Translations under genes and position numbers: made by a program
Source of the DNA: Pseudorasbora parva
Taxonomy: Eukaryota > Chordata > Actinopteri > Cypriniformes > Gobionidae
Reading direction: 5' to 3'
Length of the DNA stretch: 64,000 nucleotides
Assembly: GCF_024679245.1 (NCBI RefSeq)
Contig: NC_090184.1
Coordinates: forward strand, 6,815,047-6,879,046
Part shown: positions 53,136 to 64,000 of the stretch, piece after piece
Numbering within the stretch: position 1 is the first letter of the stretch
Layout: each line of letters opens with the position of its first letter
Notes under the pieces: model-generated
Told to the model about the DNA's origin: nothing
What the model saw: only the letters and a program-made list of their open reading frames with translations
The model's database searches: none

Positions 53136-53348
53136 CTGCTTGAGCTGGATTTTTTTTTCCTGTTGTCTGTTGTTTCTCCTGGCTCGAGAATGTCAGACCT
53201 TCATTTGATGAATTCATTCCTAAATTCATTGCTTGTAGTTTTGTGTCATTATCAGTTTTCTTTCTTTGTCGAACATTTTCAGGTTCATTCAAAAAACGTG
53301 TTGTTCCTTCATCCATTGCACCGTTCAATTCAAAACCTCTAGTTCCTC
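53136..53348 (-). CDS. orphan exon sharing its upstream intron with the lectin-like exon
   Basis: Acceptor CTGTTTTTCAG at 53349 and donor GTGAGA at 53135 bound 213 nt, phase 1 to phase 1, with no stop. It encodes GGTRGFELNGAMDEGTTRFL, NEPENVRQRKKTDNDTKLQA and MNSSNEGLTFSSQEKQQTTG, a hydrophilic segment without a membrane span. Only the first residues (GG-R) resemble the exon at 36347-36550, yet the preceding about 190 bp of intron are alike. It could be a cytoplasmic-tail exon of a related type II receptor, or an exonised sequence. A TTAA element sits only 10 bp beyond the donor. Confidence 0.35.
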
Positions 53349-54033
53349 CTGAAAAACAGAAAGAAAACACACAAATCAATTAAGAACAGTTCTCCAGATT
53401 ATAAAATATAACACCAAATATCAACCCTCATAAGTAACTAACAGGGTTTTTAAAGTGTTCTTTTAACTTTTAACCTTTATAATGACGATCACTGGAAATT
53501 AACATTATGGTAAAATATGCAAACAAGAACATATGATAAAAAAGTAAAAAAAAAAAAAAAAATGTTAATGTCCCCGTGAAATCAAAATAACCGTATTTGG
53601 CTGTTGGTATGAATATGTTAGTCTTGCTGTTATCTATGAGCTAGTGTGCTCTAAAACAAGAACAAAATTCACATTTAGAAAATATGAATCAATGATTTTG
53701 ATGACATCACTTTGCACTTCAGCTTATCATCACATCTTCTGTCCAATCAAATGCTCTCTAGAATCTGAAATGTCCAGCCCCAAAATAGGCGCTGAAGCTG
53801 CAGCTGAAACCGGTCTCTAATTCACAAATGTACTATTTTCTACATGGGGAATGGCACATAGTGCACTAAATATTGAGGCAAATGAAGTTTTATGTTAGTG
53901 TCAGTGAACCGCCTCAGCTCCGGTCCAGAAACACGAGAACACAGAGCGGATCACATGCGTGAGTCGGCACAGACCAGAAAATGTATCGAACCCATTTAAA
54001 CATAATGCTGTATTTTAAAGGCTACTAATACTG
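53349..54033. other. shared intron then dispersed repeat
   Basis: 53349-53560 matches 36551-36765. From about 53565 (GTTAATGTCCCCGTGAAATC) to 54000 is a dispersed repeat with CAGCCCCAAAATAGGCGCTG; part recurs near 50985. No gene. Confidence 0.45.
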
Positions 54034-54340
54034 TAAAGGTGCACTATGCAAACTTTCGTCCAATGGAGGGCGCCTATTCAAAACAAAGGCATAGTTTGGT
54101 GACGCAAAGTGTGAGCGCAGCATCTTGGGACATGTGGTCTTCACATCACAGCCGGTGGAAAATAGGACTCGGGCAGAAATCACGTTCATGGATGCGGTTA
54201 TTAACGTTACTGTAGTGTAAAGCAGAGCAGGGCCGAGTGTTGTGGACCTGAGCACGGCCGCTGGAGCGATTGTTAAACAAATACCCGCCTCGCAAATACC
54301 GGGACTTTTATTATGACGGGACGGCACACAATCGACTTGC
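54034..54340 (+). repeat. TTAA-type interspersed repeat, copy B
   Basis: GTAAAGGTGCACTATGCAAA then GGAGGGCGCCTATTCAAAAC is the inverted counterpart of 3298-3611. The TTAA is mutated (TGTAA). It likely extends on to about 54665, where copy A is truncated. Confidence 0.75.
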
Positions 54341-54897
54341 AATGTGCAGCTTTGTGTGTTTGCACATGCGTGTGCATGCGTGCGACACATATTCAAATTT
54401 GCCGCCAGTTTATTTTCCGTTAATCAATAGTCATATCCACCGCTGTTCGCAGAGAGACAGGTACAGTGATGTTATGATTTATTTTAGGCTCTGCTGACCT
54501 CGTGAAGTGGCTCGTGAGATTAACTGCGGATCGAAAAGAGCCTCCGTGAGGAAAGGCACTGATCACACACTCCATTTCAGTGAGAATGTTTTGTCAACTA
54601 CAGCGACCTTTGTGACAAGGAGTCAGCGGCCATCATATCAATCGATCACTGGCTGAGGTAAGAGTCTCATTCTCTGAGATTTATATCGTGTGGCTGCACA
54701 TTTGTGTTGTTAATTGTTTTAAATATGTTAGCATTTCTAATCGGTGTTCTGTCACATAACGTTAACTGGCGTTGAGAGTAAAAGACTGAACATCACAGCA
54801 GGCTTTTTTCAATTTTCCATCTGTTTTAAAGAAGAAAGATTAACTCAGCTAATGTTTTTCGTAAAGTTTGAAAGGTTCTTTACATGTGGTAGTAAAC
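54341..54897. other. probable continuation of the TTAA repeat, then AT-rich
   Basis: Moderately GC-rich to about 54665 including CAATCGATCACTGGCTGAG followed by GTAAGAG, a donor-like word. No reliable exon. Confidence 0.35.
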
Positions 54898-55137
54898 ATA
54901 ATAATAATAATATGTTTATTTTTTATAGCGCCTTTCAGGAACCCAAAGTCGCTTTACAATGTAGTACAAAAACAATCTGCCTTTTCATGATAACACATAA
55001 ACAAGCAGGTGTACAACAATCAACTCCAGATAGACAACAACAACAAAGAAGTTACATAATCAAACTGAACAATTACTAGTCATGTAATATGAAAAGGTGT
55101 AAGATCACTTTGAAGACTGATGTGGTGCGAGAGATAA

Positions 55138-57941
55138 TTATTTACTGCCCAAAGAAAACAGGTGAGTTTTAAGTTCGGATTTAAACAACTGTAGAGTCTG
55201 TGCGTTACGGATAGTCAAGGGCAGCTTGTTCCATAATGTAGGGCCAGCAACACTAAATGCCCTACCTCCCATAGTAGTGCGTTTAAACTTTGGTACAACA
55301 AGCAGATTATCATTGCTGGATCTAAGGGTCCGGGCAGGAACATATCTGTGAACTAACTCAGCAAGGTATAGTGGTGCAGGGCCATGAATGGCTTTGTAGA
55401 CTAAAACTAACAGTTTAAACTGGATGCGGCTGGCCACAGGAAGCCAGTGAAGTTGGTTGAGGATGGGTGTGATGTGGACAGATTTTTTATTAAACGTTAG
55501 TGCTCGGGCAGCAGAGTTTTGTACCATTTGGAGGCGATGTATAGCCTTTGCTGGTAAGCCGCTGTATAGAGCATTGCAGTAGTCAAGTCGTGAGGTTATG
55601 AATGCGTGAATTTCGCAAGTGGAAAAAGCATGTCTTAACTGTCTGACCAATATGTGAGTCAAAAGATAATGAAGAGTCAAGCAATACCCCCAGATTACGC
55701 ACAATTTTTGAAGGGTTAATCCGTACACCATCAATATTAATGAAAATGTCATGTTGCAAATTTTGAGATTTAGGGCCAATCAACAAGATTTCAGTTTTAT
55801 CAGTATTTAATTGTTGGAAGTTATCAGTCATCCAGGTTTTAAGTTCCTGAAGGCATGAGTTAACAGAAGTGTAAGGAGGGGTTAAACTGGGTTTAACTGT
55901 GAAATAAATCTGATTATCATCAGCATAACTGTGAAAGTAAAGACCATGTCGTCTGATTATCTGACCTAGTGGCAGTACATAAATGAGAAATAAGAGCGGA
56001 CCAAGTACAGAACCTTGAGTGTACTTGAGTGTACCATGGTGTACCTTGCTTAAGGTACACCATGAGTGATAGTAACGGTACTTGATCGATCTTTACCTAT
56101 TCTTACAAACTGCTGTCTATCTGTTAGATACGAGGTCAACCACTGAAGAGCAGCACCAGTGATGCCTATCGCAGATAGTCGGGAAAGGAGCGTGGAGTGG
56201 CACACAGTGTCAAAGGCCACACTGAGATCGAGCAGAACAAGTACACTGTGTGCACCAGAATCAGAAATCAGGAGGAGGCCGTTTAGCACTTTTAAAAGAG
56301 CAGTTTCAGTACTATGTAGGGACGGAAACCCGATTGAAGTGGTTCAAAAAGATTATTTTGCTCTAGATGAGACTGCAGTTGTACTATGACGATTTTCTCA
56401 AGCAATTTGGCAATGACAGGGAGGTTAGATATTGGTCTGTAATTATTCTGAATGGTGTTATCAAGGCCAGACTTCTTTAGTATTGGAGTGACAGCTGCTA
56501 CTTTTAGATCATGCGGAACATAACCAGTGGAGAGCGATATATTTATAATATGGGTAATGGGTTGAATAAGTGAAGGCAGAAGTGTTTTTAGAAGTTAAGT
56601 GGGGATAGGATCAAGTGTGCAGGTGGTAGAATTAGATTTGATAATCAGTTGTTCAACCACAGATGTATTAGTGAGTAAAAAAGTGTCTAGTGAATTACCT
56701 ATCAGACATGGATCTAAACAGGAAGAGGAAATTGGAGAAAAGATTTATAAATGTTATCAATTTTTTGTGTAAAAAATGACTGAAAAATTTCACACAGATT
56801 AACAGAGCCAGTTATAGCTACGGATGAGGGTTTGACCAGTTTGCTTATTTCAGAAAAGAGAGCTTTTGGTTTGCATTTAGCTTTGTTAATGACATTAGAA
56901 AGATAGTCAGAGCGAGCTATGTTAAGTGCTTCCTTATATTCCACTACCGAGTCCGAAAAAGCCATGGAATGCACAAGAAGGGAGTTTTTTTTTTTTAAAG
57001 TCATTCGAGACGCCTACAATTTTTCTTTAAAACTCTTAGTTCTGAAGTGAACCAATGAGAAGAGTGAGCAGAAGGAACAGTTCTAGTTTTTAATGGTGAA
57101 AGATCATCCAAAACATCACAAATAGATTCATTATAGGCTGAGACTATCTCATCAGGATTCAGGAGGTTGAGTGAAGACGGAAGAACAGAGTCAGCAATGG
57201 CAGCAGAGATATTGTCAGCAGTTATAGATCTCAGGTTACGGTAAGATATCATAGTTTTGGTGTTAAGTTTTACAACCGGGAATGAGAGGCTGAAGTCAAT
57301 CAATTTATGATCAGAAATGCCCAAGTCATGACCCTGAGCATGCACATTGTCAATCCCAAGAGTACAAAGCAAATCAAGAGTATCAGAGTGGGAGTGTGTG
57401 GGAAAATCAATATGCTGACACACTTCAAAACAGTCCAGAACAGACATAAAGTCTTTTCCAGGAGTACAATCAGAATCAACATGTATGTTAAAGTCACCTA
57501 GCATCATTATTTTATCATGCTGGGCACAGGCGAGTTGAGTCAATTCAGATAGAAAGTTCCTGTTATATCTCGGGCGTCTATAAATAAGCATAATCAGAAG
57601 TGGTGCAGGACCAGCTAATTTAAATGATAGACATTCAAGACTAGAAGATCACAGAAGATCACATTCCAGATCACAGGAATCACAGGAATTGACAAAGAGG
57701 ACTTGTAATCATAGAACCATCGTTGTTTTGTAGACCGATGGATATAGCGAGCACGATGAGCAATACCAAGGGTAGTGCACCAATCAAATGTAGCAGTTTC
57801 CAGGCGGGAGTGTTTATTTAGGTTGTGCAGCTGTTGTGAAGTATAATGAAAATCCATTCTGTCGTTGAGAACCAGAGCAAGTCCAAGAACGACCAGGGCC
57901 AGCAATCTTACTGCCACCGAGTTATAAAAAGCAAAATACAT
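55138..57941 (-). pseudogene. L2 ORF2: partial endonuclease and RT
   Basis: Reading right to left: an N-terminal piece (MDFHYTSQQLHNLNKHSRLE), then LAGPAPLLIMLIYRRPRYN, the endonuclease half MMLGDFNIHVDSD and GISDHKLIDFSLSF (D-N and D-H), then linker, then RT blocks VLLDLSVAFDTVCHSTLLSR, LQQLNTDKTEI-type block NFQQLNTDKTEILLIGP, SRLDYCNALYSGLPAKAI, LNQLHWLPVASRIQFKLLVL and the terminal LWNKLPLTIRNAQTLQLFKS. The first half of the endonuclease is deleted at about 57640, and several frameshifts occur between 55780 and 57000. Inactive. Confidence 0.85.
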
Positions 57942-58260
57942 CTCCTCACAGCGTTAAAGACAGCACTCACAGAAAGCAATATGACCACCCTAAACAACAA
58001 CACCACGTTAGCCAAACCAATCAGATGCTAAAAGTGATACACAACCAAGCAGAGCAACTCGCCAAACAAGTGAAAACTTGCCAACCGGTTATGTCAAAGT
58101 TATGGTATACACAATAGCGGTAGAGGGCTCGCGGGGAAGAGTAAAGTGAGGCCCCAGCACTCCACGTTAGCCAAGCCCAGAGTAGGAAAACCACGAAGAC
58201 ACAACTCAGTAAATAAGAGGTCGCTTACTTACCGAGAGTGAGTACAGCGTGGTAAAGCCT

Positions 58261-58527
58261 AGGTAAATGGACTGCATTTATATAGCGCTTTTATCCAAAG
58301 CGCTTTACATTTTTGCCTCACATTCACCCATTCATACACCGACGGCGATGTCAGCCATGTAAGGCGCCATCCAGCTCGTCGGGAGCAGCTGGGGTTAGGT
58401 GTCTTGCTCATGGACACTTCGACACTTCAGGTGGTCACTTCAGGTGGTCAGGTGGAACTGGGGATTGAACCACCAACCTTCTGGTTTGTAGACAACCTAC
58501 ATGAACCACTGAGCCACTGCCGCCCCG
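58261..58527 (-). mobile_element. complete tRNA-derived SINE
   Basis: Reverse strand begins CCGGGGCGGCAGTGGCTCAG and ends AAATGCAGTCCATTTACCT. It carries A and B box words as in the copy at 51576. Flanks GGTAAAG at about 58252 and 58526 suggest a 7 bp target duplication. A CACTTCAGGTGGT unit is doubled inside. Confidence 0.88.
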
Positions 58528-58935
58528 GTAAAGGGTAGAGGGCTCGCAGGGTTTTCACAGAGAGAGACGCTGTACAGCAGTTTGTAAAAGCAGTTCAGAG
58601 AAAGTCACAGAGCTATTCCTGTCCCAGAACTGACAGAGTCACACAGCAGCTCAAGACGCTTCACTCCAAGCGTCTTAAACTAAGTTATTCCACCAGATCC
58701 AGACTTGATGTCCCAAGCAAGCAACGTAACTATCCAGCTTAAAGTCCACAACAACGACATCCACTCGTAGTAGTCCCATTGATGATAGACAATTTACAGA
58801 CGATCAGCGTTTAGCAGATGGTTAAGAGACAAAACTGTAGCAACAAAACAAAACAACAAACGAACAAAACAACGAACGGTGAGAAGCGGCAGCCATTTCG
58901 CGCACAACGTACTCTCAACCGCAACCGGAAGTCGT

Positions 58936-59093
58936 AATGACTTCAGAGATATCTGATAGCCTTTATCATACATTACCGCCATTATCTCAGTCTCTTTTGA
59001 AACTGCATATTCTCAGCTCATCTGCTTACAAAACTGCACAGTATAAAGGGTCTGGGATGCAGACATGCACATGCGCACTTGCGGCTGATAGTG
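58936..59093. other. spacer
   Basis: No gene. It leads into the 34 bp minisatellite. Confidence 0.4.
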
Positions 59094-59528
59094 TATCTTG
59101 TCTAGTGCGCACATGCGGCTAAGAGTGCTTTCACACCTGCCTCATTTAGTTCGATTGAATCGTACTAGAGATTTTTTCCCTCTTTGATGCAGTTTGTTTG
59201 GTCAGGTCTTAAAGTAGCAATCGCACTCGGGTGCGCACCTAAAGCTGACCAAACAAGTGTACCGAGACCTCCTTGCGTTTTTGCCTGCGTTTTGGTTTGC
59301 TTCAACTGGTTCGGACCAAAGCAATCTGTGTGGTGTGAAAAGGAACCAAAAAAGCTGAAAAATGCAACAATGTGTAATTGTTTGCCCTTGTTTGGACCAA
59401 ATGAACCGAACTAGAGATGTGAAAGCACCCTAAGAGTGCATCTTGTCTAGTGTGCACGCACGGCTGAGAGTGCATCTTGTCTAGTGCACACACGTGGCTG
59501 AGAGTGTATCTTGTCTAGTGCACACACA
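59094..59528. repeat. 34 bp minisatellite interrupted by a MITE
   Basis: Unit (C/T)ATCTTGTCTAGTGCACACAC plus GTGGCTGAGAGTG. Copies start at 59094, 59439, 59473 and 59507 (the last partial). The MITE lies exactly between the first and second copy. Confidence 0.9.
59128..59430. mobile_element. hAT-type MITE in the minisatellite
   Basis: Left end CTTTCACACCTGCC, right end GATGTGAAAGCACCC, with TAAGAGTG directly outside both (59120-59127 and 59431-59438). The left terminus seems to lack the first few bases (expected GGGTG). No coding capacity. Confidence 0.8.
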
Positions 59529-60139
59529 GGGCCGGCGTTTGCTATAGGCGAGCTAGGCGGTTGCCTAGGCCGACAATTGTGTTAAGCCGGGCATACACTG
59601 TGCAATTTTCGTCCGATTTCGAGCCGAATTCTGACTCGTGTGACTCTTTTTTGGGTCAGGCCGATTTTCAGGTATATCGTGCGTCGTTTGTCGCGAGGTG
59701 TTCGTGCAGTGTACAGGGGGAAACGAGGGGCGACAAACCTCTCAGGATCGGGAATCGGATGGTCGGATGAATTTCTGGCATGTCAGAAATTCTGCTCGCC
59801 CCTCATGAGGTTATCGCACAGTTGAAGCAAGGCCACGAACTGATTGCCCTATTTCCCCTCACTGCGCCTGCACGAAAGCAGAAGTTCAACCATTTAATTT
59901 TTAAAAGCATTAAGGAAGAAAACGAAAAGAGGGAGATCTTTAATTATGTAGGCAGCTATCAAATAACAGAAATTAAGTGAACTGTTGTGACTCCAGTTTG
60001 TGTTGTATATCCAGTGCATCTTATTCATTTAGCTAGTTGATCATTAATTTAGCCTACTTGTTTTACTTTCACATTTTATTTTTATTTTTTTAATATTAAT
60101 TAATATTTAGCCTAGGCCTACTTAATCTTATTATGACGG
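59529..60139. other. remnants of DNA transposons
   Basis: AGGGCCGGCGTTTGCTATAG then GGTTGCCTAGG at 59528-59570 looks like one end of a hAT-type element. From 59583 TTAAGCCGGGCATACACTGT begins a TTAA-type repeat. A 66-codon frame (59780-59980) shows no domain. The rest is AT-rich. Confidence 0.4.
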
Positions 60140-60572
60140 TGTCACGGTTCATGGATTCCCTGTCTCACTCTTGGGTGCGTGTTGAATGTAGGTGAGGGCG
60201 GAGCCTGGGATTGGCTCATCACGCACCTGTGGCTGATCACCTGCACCAGCTGCAACTCATCACCTTCACCCTATTTAGTCTCTCTGTTTCTCTCTTGTCT
60301 TTGTCAGAGCGTTGTTGGATGTTTCCCCTTGTGTCTCCGTGTTGGTTGTCGTTTCCCCCTTCCGTGAAACGCTGGATCCCTTCCCGGATTACCTCTACCG
60401 ATCTCCCGAGTCACAGCTGCTCACAGCCTGCCCGTGTCGCCAACAGAGCCTCTCTCACTGCTCCGTCTTACCCGGACTTCTTCAGTGTTCTGAGTTTTGA
60501 CTTCTGTGACACTATCTGTCAAATTAAACTGAGTTACTTGCAATTGAATCCTGCCTCTGTGAATCTGTTACA
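60140..60572 (+). repeat. 5' LTR of the Sushi-like element
   Basis: Starts TGTCACGGTTCATGG, ends GTGAATCTGTTACA. A TATA-like CTATTTAG lies at 60271 and a polyadenylation-like AATTAAA at 60523. Bounds are inferred from TG...CA and position before the leader GAACGCTCTGACC; the matching LTR is not in view. Confidence 0.7.
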
Positions 60573-60589
60573 GAACGCTCTGACCTACC

Positions 60590-61819
60590 ATGGATTCAGC
60601 TAGTATCAACGCTCTACTGACCAGCAGCAACGAGAGACTGGACCAGCAGGAGGCGAACTTAACTGCCACAGGACAGGCAGTACACACCTTGGTGGCACGG
60701 GTGGCCGAGCTGACCCAACAGATGCAACAACTCGTCGGTCCCACTGTGCCCGACCCACCGCCGATTCCCCACACACCATCCGCATCGCGGCAACCGGAAC
60801 CACGTCTGCCTACCCCCAAGAGTTATGCCGGTGAGAGCAATTATTGCAGAGCCTTCCTTACCAAGTGTTCCTTGTTTTTCGCTCTTCAACCGCAGACTTT
60901 CAACACGGAGAGATCCAAGGTGGCATTCGTCCTCACCCTGCTCTCCGGACGAGCCGCACTTTGGGGAACGGCGGTGTGGGAGAATCAACATCCTTGCAGC
61001 TCCTCGTTCCAGACGCTGGCGGCGGAGATGAGAAGGGTGTTTGACCGAGCAGTAACCGGAAGAGAAGCGGCACGTCAACTCGCAGAGCTCCGTCAAGGTA
61101 ACCGCTCGGTCTCGGATTATTCCATCGAGTTCCGCACCCTGGCCGCCGAGTGCAAGTGGAACGAGGAGGCACAGTGGGACATGTTCCTGCATGGGCTGGC
61201 TGACCGCATCCAGAAAGAAATTTTCATGATCGACCTCCCGGAGAAGATTGACGGACTGATCGAACTTGCATTGAGGGTGGACGCTCGTCTGAGTCGACTG
61301 AGATCCAGGATGGAGTTTCAGCACAAGAGTGTCGAATGCCCTCAGGCCAACGCTGTGGATGCGGTCAGCTACACCTTCGACCCGGAGCCCATGCAGGTGG
61401 GTCGAGCTCGGCTCTCCCGGGAGGAGAGAGCGAGACGGAGATCCCGTGGTCTTTGCCTCTACTGCGGCGGGACCGGACACCTGCTAGACTCCTGCCCGGT
61501 AAGAGGACCACGCCCGGCGGTAAGGAGAAGGCTACTGTCGGGCGGGATCTCCGTGGAAAAGACCTCATCCTCCACTCTCCTTCCGGTGAGACTGCTGTGG
61601 GCAGCCCAGGAATTTTCCAGCCCAGCACTCCTCGACTCGGGAGCAGAGGGTAACTTTCTTGACTCTGCCCTTGCACACAAACTCAAAATACCCACCATTG
61701 CACTTAAGAACACCATCTCTGTCAACGCACTCAACGGACAAGTACTCCCTGACATTTTCATGCCTGGACTCCCCTTTGGCTCCCATTGTCCTCGGTCACC
61801 CTTGGCTAGAGTTACATAA
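60590..61819 (+). CDS. gag: Sushi-like gag with fused protease start
   Basis: ATG at 60590 follows the leader by 17 nt. The 409-codon frame starts [20 protein letters not shown] with a coiled-coil stretch, then capsid motifs [31 protein letters not shown] helix and [21 protein letters not shown] zinc knuckle [14 protein letters not shown] (C-X2-C-X4-H-X4-C) lies at about residue 290. Protease follows in the same frame: [13 protein letters not shown] (about residue 347). The end ([20 protein letters not shown]) is out of frame with the conserved HPWLELHNP block, which is read in the pol frame. The mammalian genes PEG10 and RTL1 derive from this group. Confidence 0.85.
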   Translation: MDSASINALLTSSNERLDQQEANLTATGQAVHTLVARVAELTQQMQQLVGPTVPDPPPIPHTPSASRQPEPRLPTPKSYAGESNYCRAFLTKCSLFFALQPQTFNTERSKVAFVLTLLSGRAALWGTAVWENQHPCSSSFQTLAAEMRRVFDRAVTGREAARQLAELRQGNRSVSDYSIEFRTLAAECKWNEEAQWDMFLHGLADRIQKEIFMIDLPEKIDGLIELALRVDARLSRLRSRMEFQHKSVECPQANAVDAVSYTFDPEPMQVGRARLSREERARRRSRGLCLYCGGTGHLLDSCPVRGPRPAVRRRLLSGGISVEKTSSSTLLPVRLLWAAQEFSSPALLDSGAEGNFLDSALAHKLKIPTIALKNTISVNALNGQVLPDIFMPGLPFGSHCPRSPLARVT

Positions 61820-64000
61820 CCCAAGGGTTGACTGGGGACAAAACTCTGTGTCTGCATGGAGTGATAAGTGTTATGAGTCTTGTTTGGTGTCTGCTTGTTC
61901 GTCTGTGTCTCGTTCTGTTTTTCAGAGTGAGACGGTGAATCTGTCTAACGTGCCTCCGGAGTACCTCGACCTGAAGGAAGTGTTCAGTAAGTCCCGAGCT
62001 GCTTCTCTTCCTCCGCATCGTCCCTATGACTGTGCTATAGATTTACTCCCAGGTAAGTCTCCGCCTAAGGGCAAACTATACTCTCTTTCTATTCCAGAGA
62101 GGGAGGCCATGGAGAAATATATTTCTGATTCTCTAGCCTCCAAATTCATCCGCCCTTCCTCTTCTCCAGCGGGGGCGGGGTTCTTCTTCGTGGGGAAGAA
62201 GGATGGTTCTCTGCGACCTTGCATTGATTACCGAGGGCTGAATAACATCACGGTAAAGAATACCTATCCTTTGCCGTTGATGTCTTCAGCTTTCGAGAGG
62301 TTACAGGGAGCATCCGTCTTCACGAAGTTGGACTTACGTAACGCTTATCATTTGGTTCGCATCAGAGAGGGGGATGAATGGAAAACCGCATTTAACACCC
62401 CCAGGGGGCATTTTGAATATTTGGTCATGCCTTTTGGCCTTTCCAACTCCCCAGCGGTTTTCCAGGCACTCGTCAATGATGTGTTGAGAGACATGGTCGA
62501 CCAATTCATATATGTCTACCTGGATGACATTTTGATTTTTTCTTCGTCTCTCCAGGAACATGTTCGACACGTCAGACGAGTGCTTCAGAGGTTGCTAGAG
62601 AATGGGCTTTTTGTCAAGGCGGAGAAATGCGCTTTTCATGCACAGTCTGTTCCTTTTTTAGGGTACATCGTGTCATCGGAGGGAATGCGCATGGATCCCG
62701 ACAAGGTTAAGGCTGTGATGGATTGGCCAAGTCCAGATTCCCGTAAGGCCCTACAGAGGTTTCTGGGGTTCGCCAATTTCTATCTGCGTTTTATTCGCAA
62801 TTTCAGCCAACTAGCCGCACCTCTGACTGCCTTGACCTCTCCCCGAACGACGTTCAGGTGGTCCGATACAGCCGAGGCTGTATTCGCCAAACTCAAAAGC
62901 CGCTTTGTTTCGGCTCCCATCTTAGTCGCCCCTGATTCCACACGTCAGTTCATGGTAGAGGTCGACGCGTCAGAGGTGGGGGTAGGAGTGGTTCTTTCAC
63001 AGCGCTCTCCCTCAGATGACAAGATGCACCCGTGCGCGTTTTTCTCCCATCGTCTTTCTCCTGCCGAACGCAATTATGACATTGGTAACAGAGAGTTGTT
63101 GGCCGTCAAGTTAGCGTTGGAGGAGTGGCGTCATTGGCTTGAAGGGTCGGGGGTACCTTTTATTGTATGGACGGATCATAAGAACCTTGAATATATTAGA
63201 TCTGCTAAAAGACTCAACTCCAGGCAGGCTCGGTGGGCACTTTTTTTCGGACGTTTTGACTTTGTTCTCTCGTACCGCCCCGGGTCTAAAAACATCAAAC
63301 CCGACTCTTTATCTCGTATTTTTGATGCTTCCGAACGCCCGGTTACTCCCAAGTGTATTTTGCCAGAGAAGATAGTTATCTCTAATCTCACATGGGAGAT
63401 CGAATCGAAGGTCAAAGTGGCCTTAGAAGGGGTAACGCCCCCGCCCGGCGGCCCACCGAGTTGTTTGTTCGTTCCGGAGGGGTTAAGATCCGAGGTCCTA
63501 AAATGGGGTCACTGCTCCAACATTGCTTGTCATCCAGGGGTAAACCGCACTTGCAGTTTAATAAAGCAACGATTTTGGTGGCCACTTATGGCTCGCGACA
63601 TTCGCAGTTTTGTTTTGGCTTGCTCGGTCTGTGCGGTTGGTAAGACATCTAACCAACCTCCCCATGGGTTACTTCAGCCGTTGTCTGTTCCTTCGAGACC
63701 CTGGTCCCACATCGCTCTAGATTTTGTTACCGCCCTCCCGCCCTCCCAGGGCAAGACGGTCGTTTTGACCGTCGTGGACCGATTCTCGAAGGCAGCACAT
63801 TTCATTCCCTTGCCCAAATTACCCTCAGCCAAGGAGACAGCGGTATCTGTAGTAGACCACGTCTTTCGGTTACATGGCCTCCCGATGGACGTGGTCTCCG
63901 ACAGAGGTTCCCAATTTGTGTCCAAATTTTGGCAGGAGTTTTGTAAATTACTAGGAGCCACGGTTAGTCTGTCTTCGGGTTATCACCCCCAAAGCAACGG
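61764..64000 (+). CDS. pol: Sushi-like pol, open to window end
   Basis: In frame 3 (starting CTG at 61764, no true start) 745 codons are open to the last base. Order: protease end [22 protein letters not shown] with [54 protein letters not shown] and [14 protein letters not shown]; RNase [41 protein letters not shown] and [10 protein letters not shown]; integrase zinc module ending CSVCAVGK, and core D in [13 protein letters not shown] and D in [19 protein letters not shown]. The catalytic Glu lies beyond the edge. Access to this frame would need a shift near the gag end; in this copy a small deletion about 61745-61763 may have made the offset. It replicates and integrates the element. Confidence 0.9.
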   Translation, partial: MDSPLAPIVLGHPWLELHNPRVDWGQNSVSAWSDKCYESCLVSACSSVSRSVFQSETVNLSNVPPEYLDLKEVFSKSRAASLPPHRPYDCAIDLLPGKSPPKGKLYSLSIPEREAMEKYISDSLASKFIRPSSSPAGAGFFFVGKKDGSLRPCIDYRGLNNITVKNTYPLPLMSSAFERLQGASVFTKLDLRNAYHLVRIREGDEWKTAFNTPRGHFEYLVMPFGLSNSPAVFQALVNDVLRDMVDQFIYVYLDDILIFSSSLQEHVRHVRRVLQRLLENGLFVKAEKCAFHAQSVPFLGYIVSSEGMRMDPDKVKAVMDWPSPDSRKALQRFLGFANFYLRFIRNFSQLAAPLTALTSPRTTFRWSDTAEAVFAKLKSRFVSAPILVAPDSTRQFMVEVDASEVGVGVVLSQRSPSDDKMHPCAFFSHRLSPAERNYDIGNRELLAVKLALEEWRHWLEGSGVPFIVWTDHKNLEYIRSAKRLNSRQARWALFFGRFDFVLSYRPGSKNIKPDSLSRIFDASERPVTPKCILPEKIVISNLTWEIESKVKVALEGVTPPPGGPPSCLFVPEGLRSEVLKWGHCSNIACHPGVNRTCSLIKQRFWWPLMARDIRSFVLACSVCAVGKTSNQPPHGLLQPLSVPSRPWSHIALDFVTALPPSQGKTVVLTVVDRFSKAAHFIPLPKLPSAKETAVSVVDHVFRLHGLPMDVVSDRGSQFVSKFWQEFCKLLGATVSLSSGYHPQSN

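Larger units (their letters stand above)
54898..58935 (-). mobile_element. near full-length L2 LINE, minus strand
   Basis: The 3' end is an (ATT)n tail (54898-54911, reverse sense) preceded by GGCGCTATAAAAAATAAA. Coding sequence runs from about 57941 down to 55138, and a 5' leader extends to about 58935, where a GCGGCAGCCATTTCGCGCA segment marks a likely start. A SINE is inserted in the leader (58261-58527). Internal deletions and frameshifts are present. Confidence 0.8.
60140..64000 (+). mobile_element. Sushi-like Ty3/gypsy LTR retrotransposon, runs off the window
   Basis: 5' LTR, leader, gag with zinc knuckle, protease, RT, RNase H and integrase follow in standard gypsy order to the last base. 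The motifs match the chromovirus-like Sushi group. The 3' LTR lies outside the window, so age cannot be judged by LTR comparison. One frame disruption at the end of the protease is seen; otherwise pol is open. Confidence 0.9.

Noticed and set aside
60659..61857. Long minus-strand frames opposite the Sushi-like gag
   Set aside because: GC-rich shadow frames of a clear plus-strand gag with zinc knuckle and protease.

Overview
The window looks like nuclear DNA of a teleost fish, most likely a cyprinid. I base this on repeat families I recognise rather than on any search: TTAA-flanked Kolobok-like repeats, hAT and PIF/Harbinger elements, L1/Tx1, Rex1-like and L2 LINEs, DIRS elements, a Gmr1-like and a Sushi-like Ty3/gypsy element, a tRNA-derived SINE, (TGAG)n/(CT)n microsatellites, and single exons resembling fish GIMAP and C-type-lectin genes. 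There is no sign of bacterial organisation. Most of the sequence is nested transposable elements, most of them broken; host-gene sequence is sparse.

Layout. 1-4.1 kb: AT-rich DNA, a LINE tail, a TTAA repeat and tandem repeats. 4.4-15 kb: a candidate five-exon minus-strand gene whose second intron holds a 9.8 kb LTR retrotransposon (element A). Element A was itself hit by a MITE, a Rex1-like LINE and a hAT element with a perfect 8 bp target duplication, and it has lost its reverse transcriptase. 15.4-17.7 kb: a decayed Harbinger Myb-like gene running into a large (TG/TGAG)n array. 17.8-21.7 kb: the 5' part of an L1-type LINE (minus strand), split by a TTAA element. 22-29 kb: two LINE tails facing each other; the second is interrupted by a young Gmr1-like LTR element (B) with 382 bp LTRs, a 5 bp target duplication and the unusual order protease-integrase-RT. 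29.6-34.7 kb: a CpG-rich tandem repeat, a LINE fragment fused to a GIMAP-like GTPase exon, and a Tx1-like ORF. 36-41 kb: a C-type-lectin-like transmembrane exon, DNA transposons and sparse DNA. 40.9-46.2 kb: a minus-strand DIRS element carrying a hAT relic and a Harbinger element that itself contains a MITE. 46.2-50.8 kb: a gag fragment, a TTAA MITE and a plus-strand DIRS element with tyrosine recombinase and terminal inverted repeats. 51.5-59.5 kb: a SINE split by a hAT, a THAP-type TTAA element, an exon sharing its upstream intron with the lectin-like exon, a nearly full L2 (minus) carrying a SINE, and a minisatellite split by a MITE. 60.1-64 kb: a Sushi-like LTR element whose pol frame is open to the window edge.

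The elements do not form a pathway. Their relations are insertion order and, for autonomous elements, self-mobilisation. The best candidates for something not yet described are the five-exon gene, the GIMAP/LINE junction, and the two exons that share intron sequence. Family names rest on motif recognition only; no database search was possible.
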